A stretch of 64,000 nt of DNA from Porphyra umbilicalis (GCA_002049455.2 KV918878.1:151207-215206); one strand, 5' to 3'; positions 9,612-20,727 are shown, counted from the first letter of the stretch. A program made the numbers and translations. Notes: generated by a model from the sequence alone, not told the origin.

Positions 9612-12090
9612 TCAGAAGTAAAGCATGATCGGCACCGTCTTGTTGGTCCATAGCCCGACGTCGCCCGCCACCAGAATTGCTTCGACTGCTGCCCTCTTGC
9701 CGGCGTCTGTCTCTGCAGACGCAGACGCTGCCGCGTGCGCTGCCGCCAGCCTGGCTCTCGGTTCCTCCGCCGCTCCCACGAGAACCGCCTCTTCTTCTCT
9801 CATCTAAGCCGTCTCTTGCCCCCTCCTTGCCATCCTCACTATCGTGATACGTCATTGTATGCGCACTCTCCATCTCGTACTCAGAGAGATCCCGTCCATT
9901 CATGAGTTCCTCAGCGGACTCGTCCTCATCGAAAGTGTCCTTGCCCGAACGATGAGGGTCAACGACGAGTCGTACGAGGCCGCGAAGGCGTCGAGATGCG
10001 TGCGTCTGTCCCCAGCCACGCCCACAAGGGTTGCGCAACAAGGCACCAGCAGCACCAGGCGTGGCCGACTGCAGAAGCGTGAAGAAGGCAAGGAGTCTCT
10101 CCGCTGAGTCGTGGGGCTCACCTCTGTTCATCTCGACGACCACGACCGGCGCCCCTCGCCGCAGCGTCTCAGCCACCCTTGAAAGCGTCACAGGCGAGTT
10201 GGACGTCCGAAGAATCGTCCGGCAGATGGCTGTTGCCAGCACGAGGAACAGTCGGTCCACCACTCGCTCGTCCCACCCACCTGCGTTCTTTCCCTCCGAA
10301 GACGTGTTCACCACCACAAGCGCCGGGTCTCGGTCCGCGGCCCCCACGAGTTCCCTACCGTGACGCTCTGCTTCAACCACCACCTGGACCATGTGGTTTA
10401 TGGACCGTAGCACAATGCCCCACCAAAGCCGGCCAGAAAGCACAGGTATCAGTACTGTGCCCGAACTTAACACAAGCCTCTGGTGCACAACGTGAAAAGC
10501 CCGGTCCATTGACGCCCGGTCACCGCCCCCAGCTGCGGAAAAGTCTGCAGCGTCTAATGATGTCAGCACTCGCAGACCACCGATTGACACTCACTCCCGT
10601 TTCGATGCAGCAACCAGAGCAACATGCCGTCAGTAGTGTTAGGCGAGACGGGGGACCCATCGGCGAGCGACGGCACGTCACCGGCAAAGAGCTTGACGTA
10701 ACGCATGGCCGCACGTGATAACAGAATCCGAGGACCGACAGGAGGAGGTGGGGGTAGCAGCCATGTGCTCACTTTACGTGAGCGGGCCAGGGAGTTGGGC
10801 TCTGGCCGCACACGTGCTGCAGCTTCCGGCATCCAATGTATCTCACGGCGGTTGCCGTCCTCGGAAACACACTCTCGAAAACGCTTGTGAGGAGGGGAGG
10901 GGGAGCGCGCCGCAGGCGACCGTTTTACTGCAGAGGATACCTCGGCAGGAGGCGGGTCCAAGTGGCACACTGCTGCGGCCGTCGGGGAAGTGGAGCGTGA
11001 TGGTGGTTGGCAAGCGCCGCTGCACGCGTGCGCCTCCAGGGCGCCTTGCACAAGGCGCACGGCCGTGTCAATAGGGCTGACCATCGAGCCGTGACCGCCT
11101 TGCCATATCCTTACAGTGGACACCAGCAGCGAATCAAAGGCCTTTGCATCCCAACGCCACCCAGGGCAATTTCTCATTGCTCGCAATTGACGTGGGCTCG
11201 GAACGAACTTCAGCCCGGCAATTCCGAGCACGGTGAAAAATCATGCGACCTTCGGCCAGGGAGAACCCTCCATTTTGACGAACCAGCGAGCGCCGTGCGT
11301 CGTTGAAGATCGCCACCAGCGATTCCAAGCTTGGGGTCGCTCCCTCGGGCCCGCGGGAGCGCGGATCAGCGCCCTGAGCACCGTGCATTGAGACTCGATC
11401 CGATTCCGGCCCTTTTACACGCGCATCTCGAGGGCCGTCGTCACCATCCGACATCGCGATTGCCGCTCCAGAAGGCACGACACTTGGTTGATGGACTGGC
11501 GCGTCGAGAGCCACGCAGTGGCGGCTTCGCCCGGGCCCGCCTGTGCTGGCCGGGATCTCGAGCTCTGAGCGCGCGCACGACGCGGTACCAGAACCTTCGT
11601 CCAGCGCAGAACCGTAATCAGCCGCTTCGACGAACGACCGGGAAGGCCTTTCGCAACTGTGGGCAGGGCCACGTTTTTTGGCACCGCAACTGGCGAGCGG
11701 CCGCACAGCTACCGGACGAAAAAGTCGGTTTCGGGCCGGACGCAGCTCTCCGCGCAAGCTCTTCGGAGCGCTACGCGGCCCCAGCTGCTCCCAGCATCTG
11801 CGTGGCATGACGGGCGGCCGCCGCGGCCTTGGCCTGGAGGGCTTTGCGCCGGGAACAGAGCGCCACGCCTGGACCGAACAGCGCGGCGCCAATTGCTGCG
11901 CAGCCGGCTGTCGCTCGGATCTGGACAGTACTGAGCGGGACCGCCACTGTCTGCTTGACCACTGCCGCGGACTGTGCACGCATCTTCGGCGCCGTGCATC
12001 TTGGAAGCCACCGGGTACAGCGAACATCTCACAGGCTTTGGGTCCTGCAGCCACGGGTGGCAGTGGCGACCTTTTAACAAAATCCACCAT
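9612..12090 (-). pseudogene. Unrecognised minus-strand gene, broken
   Basis: Two minus frames join into one likely gene. The frame 12090-11134 gives an Arg/Ser/Pro-rich region ending SLESLVAIFNDARRSLV. The next frame, 11231-10563, gives FVPSPRQLRAMRNCPGWRW and RYVKLFAGDVPSLADG. The first frame then resumes from 10590 with helical, ordinary-composition protein (DERVVDRLFLVLATAICRTIL, RVAETLRRGAPVVVVEMNRG, AERLLAFFTLLQ), an acidic stretch (FDEDESAEELMNG), and then the 249-bp repeat array. Switches near 11180 and 10580 are either small indels or unrecognised introns. No family is recognised. It may belong with the JmjC remnant downstream, since the last frame is the same, but this is unproven. 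Confidence 0.4.
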
Positions 12091-12215
12091 GCTCTAGCCA
12101 CACACTGGGGTGGGGATGCAAAGAAGGCCTCTTAAGGAGCCACCCCACCATCGGGGCGCTGCCGATCTCACATGAGAATTGACACAGCAGACTAAGAGCA
12201 GGGCTCGAGTGTAAC

Positions 12216-13780
12216 AGATTCGGGCGTGGCCAACAACAATTCAGGGCGCGGACCGCCGGAGTCGCTTCTCGAGACCGCCACGCTGTTGGGGCGGGCCCGA
12301 GTGGAGGGCAGCGACGAGCGTCAGCCGGGGATGCGAAATCGCGTGTACCCAGCCGATCCAGCCGCACCTTGCCATGATGAAGGGCGGGGACGACCAGACT
12401 CCCTTCTCGGGACCGCCGCGCCGGTGCGGCGGGCCCGAGTGAAGCCCAAAGGCAATGTTCTGTCGAGTTGGTGAAAACGCGTGTCCCTGGCAGATCCAGC
12501 CGTCTCTCGCCCTGACAGAGGGTGAGGACGACGAGACTCACTTATCGGTACCGCCGCGCCCGTGGGGCGGGCTCGAGTACAGGGCAGTAGTTAGCGTCAG
12601 CCAGGGATGCGAAAACTCGTATCCCCAGCCGATCCAGCCGTCCCTGTAGTGGTTTATTCCCACGAAGCCGACGGGGAAAGTTCCCCGTCAGAAAACCCAG
12701 CAAAAGATGCGGAGCGACACAAAGGAGAAAGGACACAAGCGCCTGGATCACAGGGCGCGGAGCGCACCAGAATGCCAAAACTAACGCTAGCGCAACGCTG
12801 AATTATTCGGTGAAGCAGGTCGACCGCAGCAATAACACCCATATACCCTCAGGAGAAGAAAAACGCGAACACGAACCCTGCCCTCGAGGCGGTCATGGGG
12901 GGACCGGTGCCCAGAGGGCCACGGTCCTGGAACGGGAGCCTCCGGTGGCCCCTGCCACGCATTAAGTGACTCTCTTTCGCTGAAAGAGATATCTGGCCCA
13001 TAGAAGTTTGGGTCAACCTGGACTTGTGAATCCCTCTAAGTCCAAAGGGACTGAGCGAAAGGATTTTCCAATGCTCCAATGGAAGTTCTTGGTAAGTATC
13101 TCCAATGACCGAGATCTGATCTCGTTTCTCGGTCCTGCCCCGAGTGGGGAAGCTTCGAAAGCTTCCCGGCCCCTCCAGGGGGCCCAGATGAAAGAGGGGC
13201 CGGCGCCCCTTCCGTCTGTGCTTGTCCCCGCCGGGAGGCCCGATCAGGAGATGCTCCTTCGTTCACCTCCCAGGAGAAGGTGTAACGGGTGAGGCTAGGG
13301 GCCACTCTGGGCACCCGCCCGAGGGGGCGCCACACGTCACCCCCCTTTGGGGAGCGTCACGTGGAGGCTCGCGACCCGCCCCTTCCGGCCCCGGCCAGAG
13401 GGTCGCGTCATCCGAGTCCTGAGGTATTCACCCACAGTCCCTCGCCCTGACAGAGGGCGGGGACGACCAGACTCACTTTTCGGGACAGGCATGCCGGTGG
13501 GGCGGGCCCGAGTGGATCGCGAAGGCAATGGTCTGCCGGGTTCGCGAAAACGCGTGTCCCCGGCGGATCCAGCCGTTCCTCTCTCTGACAGGGGGCGGGA
13601 ATGACCAGACCCACTTCTTGGGACCGCCGCGCCGGTGGCGCGGGCCCGATTGGAGCGCGAAGATGATGGTCTCCCGGGGTCGCGAAAATGCGTGTCCTCG
13701 GCGGATCTGGCCTTCACTCACCCAGATCGAGGGCGAGGACGACGAGATGCCACGCCCGTGTCCGCCGCGCCGGTCGGGCG
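12216..13780. repeat. 138-bp satellite array, interrupted by a solo LTR
   Basis: The motif GATCCAGCCG occurs at 12355, 12493 and 12631, 138 bp apart, and again at 13566 and (as GATCTGGCCT) 13704, also 138 bp apart. Each unit contains a GGGCGGGCCCGAGTG block and a GCGAAAACGCGTGTCCC block. The array is split by a 792-bp insertion at 12645-13436; removing it restores a normal unit. About 3.5 units lie to the left and 2.5 to the right. No coding function is supported. Confidence 0.85.
12645..13436. mobile_element. Solo LTR with 5-bp target duplication
   Basis: The insertion that splits the 138-bp satellite starts TGTAGTGG and ends CCCACA, the TGT...ACA ends shown by both LTR elements in this window. 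It is flanked by the 5-bp direct repeat GTCCC (12640-12644 and 13437-13441). Length is 792 bp. No gag or pol sequence is present, so it is best read as a solo LTR left by recombination between two LTRs. Its sequence is not like the LTRs of elements A or B beyond the termini, so it marks a third family. Orientation is undetermined. Confidence 0.75.
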
Positions 13781-15094
13781 GAGACGGGAAGAATAAGCAA
13801 AAGCGTGCGTCCGCGAGCGCGAGACAAAATTTCAGGCACTGCAACAGTAGGGCCGTCCCTTACGAGGTGTATCATGGAACAGACACTCAACCGCGACCTG
13901 AGCACCAACAGACTAGAAAGCAAACAGGGCAGAGTGGGGATAAGAGGGTTGGTGTGAGGTCGTCGGTATGAAACAAAAGCAGGAAATAGATCTGAGTGCA
14001 CGGTGCGATCTGCGTCCGCCACGCGCGTGGTCGCACGTGGAGGTCAGCGAGCAAGACGGGGCGTGTACGGTCACCGCGGTGCGGAAAGGGCGTCGCGCGG
14101 TGGGTGCAGGCGCGTCTCCCAACCGTGGGGACGTGCGGTGACTGTGTTCAGAGCGTTCGCCATCACCCTGACGAGCTCACAAACGGTGACCGCCCCAGGC
14201 GTCCCCGCACGACACCCTGCCGTGGAGTCCCCGTGTGGCGCGATCTGAACGGGTGGCCACACAAGCTAAATCCGACGGAAATGGCGCGACAAGCTCGATT
14301 GAGACCACTCGTCGGCCGAAGCCGAGCGAGCCGGATAATTGATATATCTCCGATCAGTTGCAAAATTGTAAACGACTCATGTACTTAGAAGTCGCTCATC
14401 AATGGCCTCATACAGTGAGATCGGCCAAGCAATCTGAGATACATAGTCCCGAAGACATGCTCTTTGTCCCCACTCATCGGTGAGTGCTCCTGACTGCAAA
14501 GCTGTCCGGGATCGCCGCCCGTGTGCGGCACTATCTGTAATGATCTGCGAGACAATGCGGGTTATAGAAAATACTGTGGAGCTGTGATTTCCTCAGCATC
14601 ACAGCCTGTCCCTTAAAACTGGTCTTTATCCGCTTGCGTGCTTGGCGTACGCCCTCGCATTGTGATCATGACTTGGGAGCTCAACGGTCGCCGACAACAA
14701 ATGAGGAGTCATCGTGCCAGGTGGGCTTGCGATCCGACCTCGACTCCCATCGACAGCAGACTGCCCTGGTTGACATCGGCCTCGACAACGGTTGCCGGCA
14801 AACAATATGCCTTGTGTTGCTTCCCAAGACCCATCAGGACGCAATAATGCGAAACAGTGACGTTAAAGACGCCGACGGTGCACCCGGCCGGTCTTTCGGG
14901 CCCTGCTCTCCTGCAGTCGATGCTGCCCTCTTCTTGAGCATTTTGAGCTGCTAAGGGGTATGATACTTTGCTTCTAGGCCCTTCTTTACGTGTTTATGTG
15001 ATACAAGATCGTGCGAGCATGGACTTGTACATTATACATACGACGCTGCTGTCACAAACGTGGCACACCGAACCGTAACCTAACCCGATACTAG
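13781..15094. other. No recognised gene
   Basis: Mixed composition with short frames on both strands; none has a recognisable domain. No tandem or inverted repeats of note were seen. Confidence 0.4.
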
Positions 15095-15913
15095 TTGCTT
15101 TTCGTGTCAATTGTGTTGTGCTTGAACGTGCCTTTCAAGCTGCTGCTGCTTCAGGATGAGGTGGTTGGTTACTTTTTTCGCTTCGCTCAAGCCATGCTCA
15201 AGAAGATTTGCAAAGGATCCGTGAGCCCTGATATCAATGGGAGCGCTGTCGACTCGCCCGAACATGATTGTCTCTCATGGATGACCCCGCCCGGACAGCT
15301 GGAAGGCCCGAACTGTACTCGCCCTCTTCGAAGCGTCGTGAAGAAACCCGTTGATGAATGCTCGGGGCACATTGACTATGTTGCAAGTGGCTGGACGAGC
15401 AGGCGGCGCGTCGTGAAGATAGCGTTGAGAAAGGGACTGCGCACTCACTGCAGCCGTAGGCGCACCTCTGCTAGGCTGCTTGCGTATGGTACACGAGGAG
15501 TGTACATGGAAAATGATGTCAAGGAGGCCTCAATGGACCGCGTCGTTATCGCCACTGAGGCGCAAAATGCGTCTGAAGCAGCGAAGCTGGCCACGCTGGC
15601 CAGCTTGGGAAAAGTCAGTTACCGCTTCAAGCTAAAGGACGGCGCCAGGGAGATAGAGCGACCGCTTGACCTGAATGGGACTGCGACGTCCATCATTGCT
15701 GAGCTGCTTTTTCTGGACGCTACTGAAGTATGGACCTCTGTTCGAGCTGGTGGAGCAGCCTGCTTGCTGAAGTACGCGGATGCTGTGGATTTTCCCAAAA
15801 AGGTGCGTCCTGCGAGCGCCGAGGCTCGCAAAAGCGTTGTTCGCTGCATGCGAAACGAGCTGAAGGACCTGGAGGCCGGTGATATTGATAAGTCTGATGA
15901 GAAAGCTGACTAG
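15095..15913 (+). CDS. Hypothetical protein
   Basis: An uninterrupted plus frame of 272 codons with ordinary amino-acid composition, which stands out among the low-complexity frames nearby. The first codon of the open frame is TTG, so the start may be later; ATGs occur at 15194 (MLKKICKG) and further in. The N-terminal 30 residues are hydrophobic (VSIVLCLNVPFKLLLL). The C-terminal half is mixed helix/strand, with KVSYRFKLKDGAREIERPLDLNG, then SIIAELLFLDATEVW and a Lys/Glu/Asp-rich tail ending LKDLEAGDIDKSDEKAD. No family is recognised. No clear promoter, intron or poly(A) signal was identified. It could be an exon or a fragment of a larger gene. Confidence 0.4.
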   Translation: MLFVSIVLCLNVPFKLLLLQDEVVGYFFRFAQAMLKKICKGSVSPDINGSAVDSPEHDCLSWMTPPGQLEGPNCTRPLRSVVKKPVDECSGHIDYVASGWTSRRRVVKIALRKGLRTHCSRRRTSARLLAYGTRGVYMENDVKEASMDRVVIATEAQNASEAAKLATLASLGKVSYRFKLKDGAREIERPLDLNGTATSIIAELLFLDATEVWTSVRAGGAACLLKYADAVDFPKKVRPASAEARKSVVRCMRNELKDLEAGDIDKSDEKAD

Positions 15914-16776
15914 AGAGCACGCTCGACTGATTGTCAAGGTGAAAATTGACGAAGACACGCCGTCTAAAGCGTAGAGCAGCTGACGTTGGTCAGTTACGGA
16001 TTGCTTCGTGCCCTTGGCGGCCCTCTGGCCCCGGCTGAGGGACATTTCTTTCTACCCGTGAAAGCGGGTGCATCTATCACTTCCTTAGAGTGGCTGCTAC
16101 TTTTGTTTGCTTTCTTTGTTTGTTTTCTGTCTTTTTCCGTCATATATTCTATAACAACCAATCTTGCACCGCCGAAGGGGAATCTGCAGGCGATGAATCT
16201 CCGTGATTACCCACGGTGCAGAACATGCAACAAATGGCAGGATTTCCTGAGACACTGTTTCGCAGTTGATCATGAAGGGTACCCCGCAAACCACACGATG
16301 GCAAGTCCTCAAGCAGCTCCATGGAGCAGCCCACGGATAGTCTTGTTGGCAGCTCCTCAATCATGCCAAAAACTAATGTTATGCTTCTTTGCAGCAGTTG
16401 ACTTCAGGATGGTCTCTTCGTCAATTTTGCGGCCCGGCATCAGTGGTGTTCCGGAAGCTTTGGCCCGTATGAGTTTGCTCTCTTTCCACCCATCTGCCTC
16501 TGTCTCTAAATAAAGAAAAGAGTTGAGAACGGGCGCCGGCTGCTGTGGCCACTCAATCCTACGGCATGGACACTCAAATGATCTTCGTCCTATCCCATTT
16601 GTGAGCGCATGGCTTTGTCAGCATCAAATCAGTAGAACAGTCCAGGATAAGTGCCGCTGGATGCGCCGAAGAACTATCCGACAGACAGTCTTGGAAACAG
16701 TTCCTGGATGGATCCCAGGTTCATCTGTCACCTGATCTCACATTAATCCGTGCACGAGTGTGGGATAAGTCCAGTA
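15914..16776. other. No recognised gene
   Basis: A 175-codon plus frame (15986-16513) contains a hydrophobic stretch (LEWLLLLFAFFVCFLSFSVIY) and a Cys/His-containing patch (YPRCRTCNKWQDFLRHCF), but no family is recognised and the frame is partly simple sequence. Treated as uncertain. Confidence 0.3.
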
Positions 16777-16829
16777 TTGCTAATCCCCGAATTTTGTCCG
16801 AGTGGAGAGAGACTGACTTGCGGACCGAC
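16777..16829. mobile_element. Terminal inverted repeat of the 399-bp TA element family (one end)
   Basis: The 53 bases here follow one end of the 399-bp elements at 49092 and 52008: TTGCTAATCCCCGAATTTTG, a purine-rich GAGAGACTGACTTG block, then GCGGACCGACTC. The end is preceded by TA (16775-16776), the target duplication of the family. Similarity stops at about 16829, where the NTPase coding sequence begins. No matching second end was found within the window. This may be the end of a larger member that carried the NTPase gene, or a truncated copy. Confidence 0.65.
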
Positions 16830-17556
16830 TCAACTTCCTGCTGCACGTGCAGCTCCGCGTTCTTGACGAAGCTCGTTAACTCGGACAGCATCGCCTTGAT
16901 GAAGTCAACCATCGGCTTATTGTTCTTGTCCAGGATAAGTTGATACTCATCGATGTGAAAACCAAGGAGCACGGTGTCGCCGGCAGACGCCTCCTCCCGG
17001 TCTAGGACCCGAGCGATGATGGCAGCCAACACGCGCGTGGCCGACGGACCCGTCAGCTTCCCACCGTTAAGGACGTGCACGTATTCTAACGAGACGCACA
17101 GGGCACGTGCGGCCATGCGAGCACCAATGCACTCGCTGGCGTTCCCATTGTCAAGGTCGCGATGGCCGCTGCCGTTTCCCAGGTCAAGGTAGAACGGCAC
17201 AGAGTGCAGTCGATGGGAAGCACTCGCTGATTGCACCCTCGACAGGCGCTTCGCGCGCAGGAGCGCCTCGTATCCTGTGCGCGTTTTGCCACAACGAGCA
17301 GGTCCGTATGACACGAGCAGCTGGGGCTGAATCGTAGAAAACGGGGATAATAAGTTAGTGCTGCTACTGCGTCGATCTTGTACAGAGTTCGACTCGTCTG
17401 GCCAACAAGCGTCGTGAGGGTCGACAGTTGCCGCCAGTTCAGGTACTGCCTCTTAATGGATGGCAGAGGCGCAACTCGCAGTCGAGCTAACACCTGGAAT
17501 CGAAAACACGGAAAAGACCGCATGAAAAACAGACACGAGATGGTACGATCGCGTGA
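16790..17556 (-). pseudogene. Crinkler-type P-loop NTPase, 3' part (split by LTR element A)
   Basis: The minus frame 17314-16740 starts SYGPARCGKTRTGYEAL, a Walker A motif (GPARCGKT). It continues with YLDLGNGSGH and GARMAARAL, then LLGFHIDEYQLIL, a Walker B motif (hydrophobics followed by DE). This combination, with the HIDEYQ phrase, is typical of the NTPase module found in Crinkler (CRN) family proteins of oomycetes, fungi and some algae. Upstream, ending at an acceptor AG near 17325, lies a probable short intron with a CACTAAC-like branch site. The preceding exon reads KRQYLNWRQLSTLTTLVGQ. The gene is cut at 17556 by LTR element A. Its last codons read into the TA-element end. No nuclease or other effector domain is visible here, so activity is unknown. 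Confidence 0.55.
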
Positions 17557-17922
17557 TGTGGCAACAAAGAAGGCGCGAACAAATACCCTAGAACCACACT
17601 GACAGTACAAAAATGAAGGACCTAAAGGGTCAACCTACCGAGAGGACCTAGACGGCGCAAAGGCGCTCAAAGGCTAGGACTCGAGAGGGACGCCAAGATT
17701 TAGATGGCGAGCAAGACGGGGCGGCGCGGGGCAAGGCCGGCGCCGTAATAACAAGACGAAAACAGACGAAAAGGAGAGACGTAAGAGTAACCCCTGGCCC
17801 GAATAGGGGGGCTACTTATAGAGGGACAGCCGTCCCACAGGCCGCAATCCGAAGTACGGTGAGACGGGCGCAAGTCCCGGCAGGGGCATAAGTACTGGAC
17901 TTAGCCCCTGCCGAATGCAACA
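17557..17922 (-). repeat. Element A 3' LTR
   Basis: 366 bp, direct repeat of 27344-27708. In element orientation it starts TGTTGCATTC and ends GCCACA. Immediately 5' of it (17923-17933 on the plus strand, CCCCCCTCGGG) the minus strand reads CCCGAGGGGGG, a good polypurine tract. Confidence 0.95.
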
Positions 17923-17933
17923 CCCCCCTCGGG
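17923..17933 (-). promoter_or_regulatory. Element A polypurine tract
   Basis: Minus-strand CCCGAGGGGGG directly abuts the 3' LTR, the position where plus-strand DNA synthesis is primed in LTR retrotransposons. Confidence 0.6.
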
Positions 17934-18343
17934 CCAAGACCTGGCGGTCACCCGACAGCAAGGACGGATGCGGGGCCGCTCGGGCCGAGCAGCCGCGCGG
18001 GGGTCGCCAGCGCGAGGGCGCAGGGCGGGGCCACCAGGCGACGCGGGCCGCGTGGGGGCGCGCGCGCGGGCAGCACGCGGCGGCGAGCGGCGCCGAGGCG
18101 GACATACCGCCGTGCGGGGACCGGCGGGGGCAGCGTTGAAGAACGCGGGGCGCCGGCGGCGGGGGGCGGCACGCGCGGACGCCATCGGCGTGGGCGTGCT
18201 GCGGGGTTGCCGCTCGGGCAGACGCCGTTGCCGAAGGAGGCGGACGACGCGGTCGGCGGCGGCGGCGGCGGCACGTGCGGACGCCATCGGCGTGGGCGTG
18301 CTGCCGACTTGGTCGGATGGCGGCAACCGGGGAAGCGGCGGCG

Positions 18344-20727
18344 ATGGCCTACATCGCGCCTTCCTTGCGGGACGCGTTGAGGGCGGGGCTGCGGCGGTAC
18401 GCCGAGTGCGTATTGGCGGACCACGACGAGGTGCCGGAGCGGGAGCGGGTGCCGGGGCCAGACCCGCGGAACTAGCCGGCGGTCGAGCACATGCAGGCCG
18501 GCGTACGCATGGCGTACTGGCACGGCGGCATCCACGAGGTGCACTCGCAGCGGTGCGATGGCGAGTTGGCCGTCCGCTTCAGCCGCGAGGTGGCGCGCTT
18601 CGGGACGGCGTTGCCGTCGTGGTTCGTCCGGACGGCGTACGCCTTCGTGAGGGTGAACGAGAACGAGGCTGTCCTCCGCGAGTGGGTGCCGTGGGTGGGG
18701 CACTGCTGGGGCCGCCTTATGAGCCTCATGTTGGACGCGGTGACCCCACTGGCGGAGTACCTGACGGAGTTGTCGCTTCCGTATCTACGGACGTCGGCGG
18801 ACCTCGGGTACGTGCAGGCCGCCGAGGCGCAGCACCGGAAGGCGATGGACGCGGCGGCGTACTACTACGAACAGGCGGCGGACAAGAAAGCCCGTCGTGT
18901 GGACGCGGAGGCGGCGCCACGGGCGGTCCTGCTGTACGAGTGCCCGGCCATCAGCTCCTGGCCGAAACCCGAGCGGGTTGGGCGGGATCTGACGCTCCTT
19001 TTTGCGGAGGGCGACCGCGTGGCGGTCAACCAAGCGCGGAAGGAGGTGGACGTTCGGGCGCGCAAGGGCGACGACGTCCCGTACCTGATGACGGCCGGCC
19101 ACCATGCCAAGGGCTCGAACCGAGCCGGCTGGCGGCGCGTGCCGGAGGCGCTGGGCGAGTTGGAGCTGCCGAGGGGGCTGCACGTGGCGTACCCCACCGT
19201 GCTGTCGTATTATTACGACCGCATGATGGGGGACGACCGCAGCTGCCTGTGGGACATGTACGTGGTGGAGCGCGTGCAGCTCACCGCCATCGCGCTGCTG
19301 GCGGACCTCGCCGGCGGGCGAGCCACCGCATCTCCCCAGCCCTTCTCCACCGGCTGGAGTGTCCCCGTCTGGACGACATGGCGGAGGGGAGTGCGGACGA
19401 GCACGCCCGGCTGCAGCGGCTGCTCCAAGGCATGGCGGTGCTGCTCCCCAAATGGGAAGACGTGGTGGCGGCTGCGGGTTTGCCGCTCGGGCAGACGCCG
19501 TTGCCGACGGAGGCGGACGACGCGGCGAACCCATACGGGTTTCGACTAGCGTTGGACGCTGAGGGCGTCGACGTCCCAAGTCGGGCCGAGCGCGCGACGT
19601 CGCAGAGCTCCACGGCGCGGGGGCCGCCGGAGGCGTCCGGGAACGTGGGGGCGGGGCCCACCCGGGGCGGGGACAGCGACGCGGCCCGGGAGGACGCGGC
19701 GGCGGCAGGCTCGGGATCACCGTCATGGCGGGCCGTGTCGCCGTCGCGGTCGTGGCCGAGGGGGCGTGCCCGGGACGACCCCCAGTGGGTGCCTTCGCGG
19801 TCCCCGTCGCGGTCGTCGCCGAAGAAGCGTGCCAGGGACGACGCCCAGTGGGTGCTGTCGCGGTTCCCGTCGGCGTCGGCGTCGACAACGCGGACGCGAT
19901 CGCCCGTTCGGGGGTCGTCACGTCGGGCGACGGGGTCGCGCCGGACACCGCCGCCGGGACGAGGGACGCCTCGCCCTCGGCGCGGGCCGACGCCGGGACG
20001 GGCAACGCCGCCGCCGGCGGCGTCGCAACGGAGTGGCGCGGCGGCGATGGGGGAATCCGCAAGAGGTAGCCAGCGGTCGTGGTCACCGCCAACGGCGTCG
20101 ACGCGCCGGCGGAAGCCGCCGGCGTCCGCTGGAGCGTCAGGGCGGGCGGACGGCGGCGCGGCGGCGCCCCGACCGGGCTACGCGCGGCGCCGCCGGTCGC
20201 CGGTCGGTGCCGATGGGGCGGCGCGGTCGACGGCGGGGGCAACCGGGTCGCGGCGGAGCGGGGGGACCACGCGAGGGAAACGCCCGAGGTCGTCCGAGGG
20301 GCAGGAGGTGGAGCCCCCCTACGCGGCGCACCACAAGTGGTACCGCGTGGGGTCCATTGCGCCTGAGGGCGACGCGCTCCGGGCGCACCTTTCGGCGGCG
20401 GCCGTGAAGCGCTTGGCCGCGGCGGGCGGCGCGCCGGCTGGCGCCGTGGGGCTGGCGATCAGCCGGGTGCTGCGTAGTGGCGCGGACCGGCTGCACGCGT
20501 CCCTGCGGACGTCCAGCGACCGCACGATGGGGGAGGCGATGGACGGCGTCGTCAAGGTCGTCAAAGAACTCCGCCGCGCGACGCACCTGGAGGACGACAT
20601 TGGTCGTATCCTGGACGAAGTGCGGGCGGCGGACCGCGTGGCTTCTGCCGACGAGCGATTCGTCTATGACGACAGCGACGAGTCGGGGGGCGATCGGCCC
20701 ACGGGTCCTCGGCAGCGGCACCGCTAA
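18344..20727 (+). pseudogene. Element A antisense gene (aORF), broken once or twice
   Basis: Opposite to pol, between pol and the 3' LTR, a plus-strand gene starts at ATG 18344 (MAYIAPSLRDALRAGLRRYAE). TAG at 18473-18475 interrupts it; the frame then continues (MAYWHGGIHEVHSQR, FVRTAYAFVRVNENE, LHVAYPTVLSYYYDRM, CLWDMYVVERVQL) to about 19320. There a frameshift passes to a frame running to 20727: LQRLLQGMAVLLPKWEDVV, a long Ser/Arg/Pro-rich segment (SPSRSWPRGRARDD), then a folded-looking tail (LRRATHLEDDIGRILDEVRAADR). A block of about 100 residues aligns with the antisense gene of element B (60759-62717). No known domain is recognised. Role unknown; possibilities are an RNA- or nucleic-acid-binding accessory protein, judged only from the SR-like tract. 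Confidence 0.6.

Noticed and set aside
9085-10590. 501-codon minus frame as one intact gene
   Set aside because: Its second half is the translation of the 249-bp repeat array, whose other frames are equally open. Only the part before about 9610 looks like unique protein.
18785-20242. 485-codon minus frame as part of element A pol
   Set aside because: Pol ends at 20724. This frame is the complement of the antisense gene and is Pro/Thr/Ala-rich without motifs.
17968-20727. The single 919-codon plus frame as the antisense gene of element A
   Set aside because: Its first half is Arg/Gly/Ala-rich shadow sequence. The folded-looking protein of this stretch lies in another frame (18344 to about 19320), and only the second half of the 919-codon frame continues it.
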